From Chondrus crispus (taxonomy: Eukaryota; Rhodophyta; Florideophyceae; Gigartinales; Gigartinaceae): a stretch of DNA of 64,000 nucleotides. The stretch is taken from assembly GCF_000350225.1 (NCBI RefSeq), contig NW_005179114.1, forward strand, positions 91,720-155,719, given 5' to 3'. The notes beneath the pieces were generated by a model, which was not told the DNA's origin, made no database searches, and saw nothing but the letters and a program-made list of their open reading frames with translations. The position numbers were made by a program, and so were the translations under genes. Below, piece after piece: positions 56,273 to 64,000 of this stretch (the first letter of the stretch is position 1; each line of letters opens with the position of its first letter).

Positions 56273-59200
56273 CTATGAAATTCCCTGTTGTACCATGAAG
56301 TTCTTCAACGCTGTCGCGCTTAAACATGTTGCGTTATCTGAGACTATGGTCCGAGGGGGACCAAACGAATGGATGATCTCCTCCTCCACGAACTTGACAA
56401 CTTCCGCAGACGTAGCGGTCTCGGTTGCCCAAGCCAGGGGCCAACCAGTCAGATGTTCGACCGCTATCAGGATGTAACGTTTTCCGTTCTTCGTCTTGGG
56501 AAGGGGTCCCGCAAAGTCTATCGAGAATGTCTCAAAGAGCTGAGAGACTGGTATCACCGCCGTGCTTTTGTACGTCGGGATGGGCGCAGCCTTTTGGCAG
56601 CCTTCACATCCACGAACGTAGGCGTAGATATCACCATGAACTCCCGGCCACCAGTACCTGTCAAGGACGAACTGCTTCGTAGCTGTAGCGTCCCAGTGGC
56701 CAATGTCGTCATGCAGCGACCGCAACATCTGCAGTCGAGTCCCCCGAGAAGGGATTGTTCTGATCCCATTCTTCATCCTGCGAAACAGCCTTCCGTTCCA
56801 GGCGAGGAACCGCCTGGAGTTCTTCTTGATTCTGCGCCTCTGCGCAGCATCTTGCTCGACCATCTCTTCTCCTTCGAGATAACGGTACGTGTCCCGCACA
56901 TGAGGTTCCATGTCTTCCAGTATATCTCCTTTCGCAAAAGCGGCAGCACATACCAGGTCCCCCTCATCCTCCTCGCGCCTGCCATCGTCTTTTCGTAGAC
57001 GCGAGAGAAAGTCAGCGGCACAATTCTTTGAGCCGTGGCGGTACAATATCTCGAATTCGTACTCCGCCAGGAAATCCAACCAACGGGCAAGTCTACCGTG
57101 GATGTCCTTCTTTTTGAACGCATACTGAAGCGCTGGGTGATCCGTAATCAACTTGAACTTTTGCGTTGAGAGCAAATACACCCGAAGTTTCTTTAGCGCG
57201 AAGATTACCGCTAATGCTTCTCTCTCACAGGTGGAGTACTTCTTCTCAGTCTCCGTCATCGTCCTGCTGGCGTATTGTATCGGGTGAACCTTCTTTTCTT
57301 CCTTCTTCTGAGCCAGAACTGCTCCCACTGCCACGTTGGATGCATCTGTCTCGACCACGAAGGGTTCGTCAAACTTCGGGAGCGCCAACAGCAGAGGAGA
57401 GGTCACCCTCTTCTTCAACTCCTGGAAGGCGGTCCGCATCTCTTCCGTAAATTCAAATTCGACTTTGGTAGTAGTAGCAGCATGCAACGATGCAGAGACT
57501 TCTGCGAACTTAGGGATGAATCGGCGGTAATACCCCGCTAGCCCAAGGAAGCTTCGTAGCTCCGTCTTGGCGCGCGACTCGGGGGTGTCCCAAATGATCG
57601 ATGTCTTCTCTGGATCCACCTCAATCCCCTTCTTTCCGATGACGTGCCCCAATAGCCTGGTCTGTGATTGCGCGAAGGAACACTTCGCAAGCTTCAACTT
57701 CAATCCACTGCGAGCAATCAGCTCGAACACTTCAATTAAATGGTCAACATGGACGTCCAAGGACTTTGAAAAGATAACCACGTCATCAAGGTATACTCGG
57801 AAGAATGGCAGGTCTCTGAATACGCCATCCATCATCCTTTGAAATGTTGAAGGAGCGTTCATGAGCCCGAATGGCATCACTTCAAATTGAAAGGTCCCGT
57901 ACCGACAGACAAACGTCGTCTGTTCTTTGCACCATGAAGCCATCCGCACTTGCCAATAACCCGAGAACAAGTCCAGGGTAGTGAACACTTTGCTTCCTTC
58001 AAGGTCGTCGAATATCTCTTCCATTTTGGGCAACGGCCACTTGTCGGCCTTCATCACCCGGTTAAGCGCGCGGTAGTCCACACAGAAGCGAGGTTTCCCG
58101 TCCTTCTTCGTTGCGATGACGACCGGAAACGACCAAGGAGCTACAGAGGGGGTAATGATCCCTGCCTTCTGCATCTTCTCGATCTCCTCACGCACTACCG
58201 CGCTGTGTCTCGGAGGGAGCCTCCGAACGGCGTGCGAAATGGGCCTGTCGTCATTTAACTCAAACGAATGTGACACAGGGACATCTGCCGGCCTGAGGTC
58301 GTCCAAAGACCATGCAGCTATTCCCATACTCTTGATAGAACATATTATGCGGTCGGCGTTCTCTCTGCTGATATGGCTCAGCTTAGACATGAGAAGTTTC
58401 TCCTTCTCATCTCTTTTCTCTTTCTCATCTGCCGGCTCGTACTCTGAGCCTTCCTCAGCTAGGTCCGGAAGTCCAGCATGAGGATCTTCGTCCTCAGTGA
58501 CTGCTCCCGCCCAGGCAAGGTCTGGTTCAAACGGCACCCTTTCACGCAGCGAAAGGACGAAGTCTTCATCCGTGTCAGTCGAGTCAGCCGGCACGGCCCC
58601 CGAGTCTGACGTGAAGTCCTCACTGTCGGTAGCAGATCCCGGCTTCTTATGGTTTTCATCCATCTCAAGACTTAGTCGAATCGTCTCCGCACCCACAGTT
58701 ACTTGGACATGCTGTTGCCCCAAGTCAATGCACTTTTGGAGCTCCTCTAACGACGGCATCCCCACGATGACGTCGTACGGTGTTCCCGTAACGACAAGGA
58801 AGTCCATCATGCTCAGCAGTCCCCCAAACGAGACGGGGACCTGGCGCAGTGATCCAACACAAGGGGAGCTCTTCCCATCTGCCACAGTGATGTGTTTCTT
58901 CGTACTCTCTGGCGTCAGAGAAAGTCTCTTCATGAGGTGCGGCGACATGATGTTCGGCACCGCACCCGAATCCAGTAGTGCTTGAGCATCAGTTCCATAA
59001 ACTTGAACAGTAACTACCCGAAGACGCCTCGGGAAGACATCCGTGTGGCCCGCAAACCCGCGAGAACGCCCTAATCTCCTGGATAGAAGGCGCTTCATCT
59101 CCTTCCTTGCTCCTTCAGCGTCTCCACGGACAAGTTGTCCAAATGTTAGACCAGACGGCGCATTCGCTAGCTCTGACACGACGTTGTACTTGCCGACGTG

Positions 59201-60415
59201 CCCCTGGAGTGCCGCCTTCTTTGAAACATTCTTCTTCTTCTGGCGTGCAGGCTTCACTCTCGGCACTCTCAGCGGCTCATTCCAGGGGATAGTTCCCCTA
59301 GGAGCCACTGGAGTGGGATTCAGCAGCCTCGGGATCGAAACTTCTTCACGGTTCTTCGACTGCTTCGGCAAGGCCTCTCCTTCGGCTTTGCGTTTCGTAG
59401 CTGCCACCAATTCTCCCTTGGTGCTCTCAGTTATGACCGTGACTTGCTTCGAGTCTCTGGTGGCCTTGTCACCGGCGTCGTTGGCAGAACCGCCTGCTTT
59501 GGGGCCATAAGCGCTTCCTGCGCCAGCGTTACCTTGAGGACGTGCACGAGCCAAATTCTTTCTAGCAAAGCGGGACCAGCAAGTCTCCGTCGTGTGTCCA
59601 ATCTTCCCACACGTTGGGCAACGAGTATCACGGTGTGGGTTGGAACGACAACGAGTCGCTGAATGCCCTGGTTCCTTGCAATAGGAACATGTCCAACTCG
59701 TATCACTGTTCCCTGACGTCTGTCGTTTCTTCATCATCAGTGACAGCTCCGCCAGCTGGTTGGTGATGGCGTCTACCTTGTTCTCCAGCTTTTCCTGTCG
59801 AGGATCTACATCAGAACGCATCAATACGCGCTTGGGCGTCACAGGTTCAACGGACTGCGCAGCAGTTTTCGCCGCCTTGAAGGCGTCACGGCCTGCAGCA
59901 AAGTCCTTCACGGTCTTCATCAGTTCTTCGTACGTCGTCGGAGAACGATAGATCGCGAACTGAGCAACATCCAAATGTGCCACTACGGCATTGCGAAGCA
60001 AGCCGTACTTTGCCTCGTCGTTGAAACCAGCCCTCCTGTAGAGCTTGTCCATTTCATCCATCGAAATAAGCAAGTTCCTACCATCCAGTCGGCAACTCAT
60101 AGCCTTCTGGATGTTTTCTTCTGGCCTCGTTGCCTCCGTAAAACGGTCAGACAGGGCCATCTTCACACCGTCCCAGTTACTGGCGGCCTCGGTCAGACTC
60201 CCATTATGACTATACGTTTCATAGTAATAGTCGAACGCGGCACCCTCAAGGTGGCATAGGATAGCTCCTGCCTTCTCCTCGTCAGGCTTGCCGCGCATAA
60301 TGATGTTCTCGTATACGAACAGAAACTTAGAAACATCTGACCCGTTCGACCCATCGTACGTAACAGGGTTAGGGCCCGCACTTGTCTCTGCATCGGCCCT
60401 CCACAAGAGTACCAT
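56273..60415 (-). CDS. gag-pol: Fused Gag-Pol of element C
   Basis: 1380 codons from the ATG at 60415 (a further in-frame ATG at 60556 inside the LTR would add 47 basic residues). Gag: capsid-like YDGSNGSDVSKFLFVYENI; coiled helices; two zinc knuckles CSYCKEPGHSATRC (from residue 243) and CPTCGKIGHTTETC. Protease: LLDSGAVPNIM (Asp 482). Reverse transcriptase: DYRALNRVMKADKWPLPKM, FSGYWQV, PFGLMNAPSTFQRMMD, YLDD at 875-878. RNase H: VVETDASNVAVGAVLAQ. Integrase: zinc domain, D1300 (SIDFAG) and D1360 (VSDNAT). The frame stops at TAG just before the catalytic Glu. Gag and pol are one frame, unlike element A. Confidence 0.9.
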   Translation of the reverse strand: MVLLWRADAETSAGPNPVTYDGSNGSDVSKFLFVYENIIMRGKPDEEKAGAILCHLEGAAFDYYYETYSHNGSLTEAASNWDGVKMALSDRFTEATRPEENIQKAMSCRLDGRNLLISMDEMDKLYRRAGFNDEAKYGLLRNAVVAHLDVAQFAIYRSPTTYEELMKTVKDFAAGRDAFKAAKTAAQSVEPVTPKRVLMRSDVDPRQEKLENKVDAITNQLAELSLMMKKRQTSGNSDTSWTCSYCKEPGHSATRCRSNPHRDTRCPTCGKIGHTTETCWSRFARKNLARARPQGNAGAGSAYGPKAGGSANDAGDKATRDSKQVTVITESTKGELVAATKRKAEGEALPKQSKNREEVSIPRLLNPTPVAPRGTIPWNEPLRVPRVKPARQKKKNVSKKAALQGHVGKYNVVSELANAPSGLTFGQLVRGDAEGARKEMKRLLSRRLGRSRGFAGHTDVFPRRLRVVTVQVYGTDAQALLDSGAVPNIMSPHLMKRLSLTPESTKKHITVADGKSSPCVGSLRQVPVSFGGLLSMMDFLVVTGTPYDVIVGMPSLEELQKCIDLGQQHVQVTVGAETIRLSLEMDENHKKPGSATDSEDFTSDSGAVPADSTDTDEDFVLSLRERVPFEPDLAWAGAVTEDEDPHAGLPDLAEEGSEYEPADEKEKRDEKEKLLMSKLSHISRENADRIICSIKSMGIAAWSLDDLRPADVPVSHSFELNDDRPISHAVRRLPPRHSAVVREEIEKMQKAGIITPSVAPWSFPVVIATKKDGKPRFCVDYRALNRVMKADKWPLPKMEEIFDDLEGSKVFTTLDLFSGYWQVRMASWCKEQTTFVCRYGTFQFEVMPFGLMNAPSTFQRMMDGVFRDLPFFRVYLDDVVIFSKSLDVHVDHLIEVFELIARSGLKLKLAKCSFAQSQTRLLGHVIGKKGIEVDPEKTSIIWDTPESRAKTELRSFLGLAGYYRRFIPKFAEVSASLHAATTTKVEFEFTEEMRTAFQELKKRVTSPLLLALPKFDEPFVVETDASNVAVGAVLAQKKEEKKVHPIQYASRTMTETEKKYSTCEREALAVIFALKKLRVYLLSTQKFKLITDHPALQYAFKKKDIHGRLARWLDFLAEYEFEILYRHGSKNCAADFLSRLRKDDGRREEDEGDLVCAAAFAKGDILEDMEPHVRDTYRYLEGEEMVEQDAAQRRRIKKNSRRFLAWNGRLFRRMKNGIRTIPSRGTRLQMLRSLHDDIGHWDATATKQFVLDRYWWPGVHGDIYAYVRGCEGCQKAAPIPTYKSTAVIPVSQLFETFSIDFAGPLPKTKNGKRYILIAVEHLTGWPLAWATETATSAEVVKFVEEEIIHSFGPPRTIVSDNATCLSATALKNFMVQQGIS

Positions 60416-60678
60416 GATGTCGGTGAAATGGGGGAGGCGGTTCTGGGGAGCGTGCCGTTCGTGGTGAGGGTTCCGAGTGTCGTCCCCCTTCCCCGCAGCG
60501 CCCGTCACCCTCTCTCTTTTATTTCTACGAAATTCCTTCCAGAAGCGTCCACGCATCCGGCCCGGATTCCGCCGGGCCGTCCGCGTGCGCTTCTCTAAAA
60601 TTCAAATAAAATCTCGGACTACAGAATAAAATCTCCCTCTACAGTAAAATGCAAATATTTCCCTAAAAATATCTCACA
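60415..60678 (-). repeat. 5' LTR of element C
   Basis: Plus-strand ends TGATGTCGG...TATCTCACA, followed by CCAGT. In element orientation it ends ...GACATCA, and the primer-site TGG follows, so the gag ATG is formed by the last LTR base plus the first two bases of the primer site. Confidence 0.92.
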
Positions 60679-60912
60679 CCAGTATGGCCGTTGACGACTC
60701 ATCATCTTCTCACTCAGAACCAGACATCACCTTGAGCACACACAGCCCGTTCTACAGAACCTGATTTCCATCTCAAAGCAACACCAGGAAGCCGCACAAG
60801 CCTCGAGCATGTAAATCATCCTATTTGACGACACTACAGGAGATGTGGTTAAGCGGGACGTCTCCGTGAACCTCTTGGCTCCAAAAATTGAACGTCTGCA
60901 AAGTCTTCTTGC

Positions 60913-60988
60913 CGCTCATAGCACTGCTATGAGCGTATTATGGACTTAAAGATACTGCTATCATAGCATTATCTTTAAGTCCATAATA
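60913..60988. repeat. Two adjacent palindromes
   Basis: 60913-60935: CGCTCATAGCA, centre C, exact complement. 60936-60988: 26-nt arms starting TATTATGGACTTAAAGATA, with one mismatch, around a central C. Both share the word TCATAGC/GCTATGA and directly adjoin. They lie about 235 bp beyond the 5' LTR of element C. Confidence 0.9.
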
Positions 60989-61532
60989 GGCTTCTATCTA
61001 TCGTAATGGGAGCGATTGTGTCAAAGGACTGTCCCCACTTTAATTGCTAACAGTCGGGCGACTGGGTTGCCCAAACGCAAAGCAGGACGCCCTACTAGCC
61101 TCGATGCACGAAATGGCATGTTTCGAACGTTTGAGTCGGGGTGGTAGCGCGTCGCTCTGCGGTCGTTTCGTGGCAATGCGAGGGACAACTTCGATGGAGC
61201 CGGTGTCAGGGATAGATATAGGTGTGCCAGGCGTTTCTTCGCGTGCGTTAGAGACAGACGAGGAGCCCATACTTGAGTTCGAAAGGGCTTTGCAGGAGGT
61301 GTGTGACGTTGTGTGAACGGGGCAGATGGTTCGAAGAATGGTGGTGGTGTGTGCGGTTTGAGGCCGAAGCGCTACAGTGGCTGTCAAAACTCACGGAAAA
61401 CTCACATGCAGCGAGTTTTGGAGGTCCTGTGAGTTTTGCAAAACTCGTTGTTCGAAAATATTTCTGCCAGAAATTTTGATCAAACTCGTTGTAAAAACAC
61501 GTGTTTCTCGACTTTGCCGACAACGTTATATG

Positions 61533-62056
61533 TTTATTTTTTGGGAAGTTTTCTTACGTTCCCTTTTTATTTTGGAATTTTCCTTACATACCCCTTTTCT
61601 TGAGCTCCGTTTCTTAGGAGCGCTAGATTGAGTACGTGACGAGGTGAAGAGGGCGTCGCAAAAATGAGTTCGATCAAAGGGAGCATGTTCCCTGACAAGC
61701 ACAGCATCTTGATGGCATCCTTGGCCATGTGCGCCACCGTGGGCCGATCTCACAAGGTAAAAAAGTCAGACTCAGGGCGCCTGCGTACACAGTGCCCCCC
61801 CAGGAGTGCTCATACATCGTGAACGCCCAATCAGACCGCAGGGCAAACAACGGCTTGTGAAAATTGGGGTCGCAGCGCCTCAACGAAAGTCGCGTTGCGC
61901 CGCATGTGGTTAAGTTGAGCACTACGCTACGACTTGCGAAGCCCAGACGCTGTGTACCTCAACCGGAAAGTCGGTCGGAAGTGAGGTGAAGAAAGGGGTA
62001 CGCAAGAAAAATTCCAAAATAAAAGGGGTACGTAAGAAAAATTCTCTTATTTTTTA
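61533..62056. repeat. Fold-back pair, MITE-like
   Basis: Left arm about 61533-61598 and right arm about 61992-62056 are inverted copies (AAAATTCCAAAATAAAA core, each flanked by GGGTACGTAAG or GGGAACGTAAG units). The roughly 400 bp between has no recognisable coding. Ends and duplications could not be fixed. Confidence 0.5.
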
Positions 62057-62824
62057 AAATAATTTGCTCAAAAACCGAAGCACGCCTTTCCGGCCATTGC
62101 GTTCCAGGATAGAAGCTGCTCATACTGAGGCGTCCGTCTTCTGGAACGCCATTTGATCCGAGACCGATGTCTTCGGCAGGCGCGACGAGGGTTTGTGATG
62201 AACAGGTGCATTGCATGTTGTATTCACAGAGGCGAATATTAGCTGCAAAATGTGCCTGAAACATTTCACATGTGGAAACAGTAACTTAGAGTGCGGTTTG
62301 AACTTCAAACCGCAAACTTTGTAAAGTGGCAGCATTACACACATACGAGCAAGAACCCTCATTATCCCACAATTCTAACGCTATGGTCTGTAATGAGCCC
62401 CTGGGCCGTGTCGACGTTATGACCGGCAACCCGAAGGAGACCAATTTTGACGAAAAGTTCAAAGCAAAATGAAAGCCTAACCCTGTGCGCCAAATGGGGA
62501 CAACTTCAGATTTTGAGATTATCAAAATTTGACCCGCGTCCCGCCAGAGTAACTCACTTGTGCAACTGACGACCGCTGATAGACCTGCCTGATTTCGCCG
62601 ATTCTTTTGATACCATTCTCAAAGTCATAGGACGTCTAGTTCTCGTTTTATCTCTACTGTCGTCAAAAAAGGGGGAACATTGTGGAGAACGTCTCCTTAT
62701 TGTTCTCCTCATGTTCAATTTGGTCTCCTCCTGGGAGAACATCTCTTTGCGAGGAGAACTTCTCTCCCGTGAAGTGAACAATCGTAGTAAAAGTGAACGT
62801 TGCTCCTGATTCAAAAGAGAACGT

Positions 62825-63497
62825 TGTGGGATAAAACCTCTCCGCCCTGGGTTGGGTGAGAGGCGGAGGCTTGAGCGAGGGAGCACGCGGCGTGGACGCG
62901 ACGCGCTAATAGAACCGAGCGGACGAGCTCGCGAAAAGGGAGTGGCTCACTGGCCGGTTACGCGCAGTCGCCCCGTGGTGCGTGAACGGGAGCGACCGGT
63001 AACGGGTTAGAAGCCAGCGCGCGCGATAGACAACCGAAACGGACGTATATAGGCGCGAAAGGGACGGGGGCGAGCTTGCCCCAGTTTACCGGTAGGGACG
63101 AGTGTCAGGTCTTAACCCCTCAGAGGGACGCCTCGGACACCTGTCCCAGTACAGTAGTACAGTACCTGCCGCCTAGTGCGTGCCGGGTACTGTACACAAT
63201 TAAAAAACTAGCGCCTCAATTCCTAATTACCGCGCGGACGCTGCAGCTACACGTGTGTACTACTGTACACACGCGCTGCTTACAGACTACCGCACGGATG
63301 CCACGTGTGCTAGCGTACACGCGTCATACTGGTAGACTACCGCTTGGCCGACACGTGCACTACTGTACACGTACGCCAGATTACGACCGCTCGGCACGCG
63401 CGCGCTCCCTACACGTGGGCACACCCGCCCACGTGTCCACCGTGCACGGCCGCACTGTTAATAATCTCCCCGCGCGCGCGTCCGTCGTTATACTACA
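62825..63497 (+). repeat. Probable 5' LTR of an element leaving the window
   Basis: 673 bp from TGTGGGATAAAA to TTATACTACA. Start, end and length match the element A LTR style (TGTGG(C/T/G)ATAA...TATACTACA), but the interior differs. It has a TATATA box in CGTATATAGGCGCG (about 63043-63056), and many GTGTAC/TACTGTAC words downstream. The bases after it do not repeat the 5 bp before it, so it is not a solo LTR; its element should continue to the right. Confidence 0.5.
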
Positions 63498-64000
63498 GAC
63501 CCCCTTCCTTAGCTTTCGCTACGTCCCCGTAGCGACCACCCATCCGACCACGCCATTCCGTTCCGGTTTCTCTGTTTTCCTCCGCGCGCGATGCGAAGAC
63601 CGAAGCGCGTGCGTGCGGGCGGGCTTTTCTCCCGCCTCGACTCCGAGCTGGCGGTCGATTCGCCAGCTGTCCCGTCCGAATCGGTAAGCGCGTCGTCCAA
63701 TTTCCCTCCTGCGAGACGCTCCGAAACCCCTGACTCCCTTCTAACACTCCCCCGAAATTCCCAACTCCTCCACCCGCGACGACTTTTCCGTACAGTACCT
63801 CCTCCGGAGACCGAGAACGGACGGTCACGACGAAGTCAGCGCCGCGGGCCCATACGGTCCGCCGTCGAGCCCTGGTCGGGCTCCGGCGTCGAGCCGATCG
63901 GCCCATGCGGTACACGCGTGGCGGAGCAAACGTGGAGAGGCTCCGCGGGCCACCGAGTTGGCCGAGCCCGCGTTCGCGCGGGTTAATTCGTCCGATGCGG
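63498..64000 (+). other. Start of a further LTR element body
   Basis: GC-rich DNA after the LTR. An open plus frame from ATG 63591 (MRRPKRVRAGGLFSRLD) has Pro/Arg/Ser-rich sequence compatible with a gag N-terminus and ends at 63986. No capsid motif is within the window, and the primer site is not evident (the LTR is followed by GACCCCC). Confidence 0.3.

Larger units (their letters stand above)
53382..60678 (-). mobile_element. Element C: 7.3-kb Ty3/gypsy element with H3-tail antisense ORF
   Basis: 264-bp LTRs at 53382-53645 and 60415-60678 are flanked by the perfect duplication CCAGT (53377-53381, 60679-60683). By eye the LTRs differ at about six positions. On the minus strand there is a fused gag-pol (60415-56273), interrupted by a single TAG, continuing 56272-55688. 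On the plus strand, between pol and the 3' LTR, lies an accessory ORF (54085-55185) that begins with a histone H3-like tail. The integrase C-terminus has no chromodomain, unlike elements A and B. The polypurine tract (plus strand 53646-53662) adjoins the 3' LTR. Confidence 0.92.
60684..62824. other. Unassigned 2.1-kb stretch
   Basis: No frame I can support as a gene; the minus frame 61387-61040 has a Ser/Thr/Pro-rich sequence with RLKRSKHA but no known domain. It contains two adjacent palindromes (60913-60988), a fold-back repeat pair (61533-62056) and a cluster of GAGAAC-type half sites (62680-62823). Confidence 0.4.

Noticed and set aside
14126-56275. Reassigned stop codon (TAG, TGA or TAA read as amino acid)
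   Set aside because: All three stop codons appear as interruptions, each explicable by one transition, while intact genes (SUMO, gag of A) use normal stops.
1-64000. CRISPR array, bacterial operon or ribosome binding sites
   Set aside because: No regularly spaced direct repeats; gene structure, introns and LTR elements are eukaryotic. The ParB/methyltransferase pair lies inside a transposon nested in a gypsy element, so it is not bacterial contamination.

Overview
The window is eukaryotic DNA built almost wholly from transposable elements, with one recognisable host-type gene, a SUMO gene carrying one 93-nt GT-AG intron. Spliceosomal intron signals, Ty3/gypsy chromoviruses, a pogo-like DNA transposon and TATA-containing LTRs exclude a prokaryotic genome. 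A TE-rich alga, for example a red alga, would fit, but nothing here proves the lineage.

Layout. 1-1063: 3' end of a Ty3/gypsy element (related to the one at 27-40 kb) entering from the left, with its 3' LTR. 1064-4300: unassigned. 4300-20733: a decayed minus-strand chromovirus-type gypsy element ('element B'). Its protease gene is split by a nested 9.1-kb DNA transposon at 8481-17555. That transposon has ~405-bp terminal inverted repeats, a CA target duplication, a large DUF7869-like putative transposase and, divergently, a ParB-like plus DPPY-type DNA methyltransferase reading frame. 20734-21353: a gag remnant of another family. 23479-26417: a pogo-like transposon with a broken DDD transposase. 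27086-40231: a 13.1-kb gypsy element ('element A') with 663-bp LTRs, GTATC target duplications, gag, pol, a chromodomain and a large antisense ORF. 41095-42137 and 46294-47422: two solo LTRs of the element B family, each with its own 5-bp duplication. 48678-49043: SUMO. 53382-60678: a 7.3-kb gypsy element ('element C') with 264-bp LTRs, CCAGT duplications, a fused gag-pol and an antisense ORF. 62825-64000: probable 5' LTR and start of one more element leaving to the right.

Most notable signals. (1) The antisense ORF of element C begins with a near-copy of the histone H3 N-terminal tail. K4 and K14 are kept, while K9, K18, K23 and K27 are all lost or changed to Arg. The other two gypsy elements carry chromodomains instead. 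(2) The nested DNA transposon appears to carry a prokaryote-style ParB/DNA-methyltransferase cargo. (3) Two different gypsy elements place an extra gene antisense to pol, next to the 3' LTR. In element A that module is bracketed by a 34-bp duplication containing the polypurine tract. Many of the genes are broken, often by stops explicable as C-to-T (or G-to-A) changes, so most copies are probably recently dead or dying rather than fully active. All comparisons were made by eye from the sequence.
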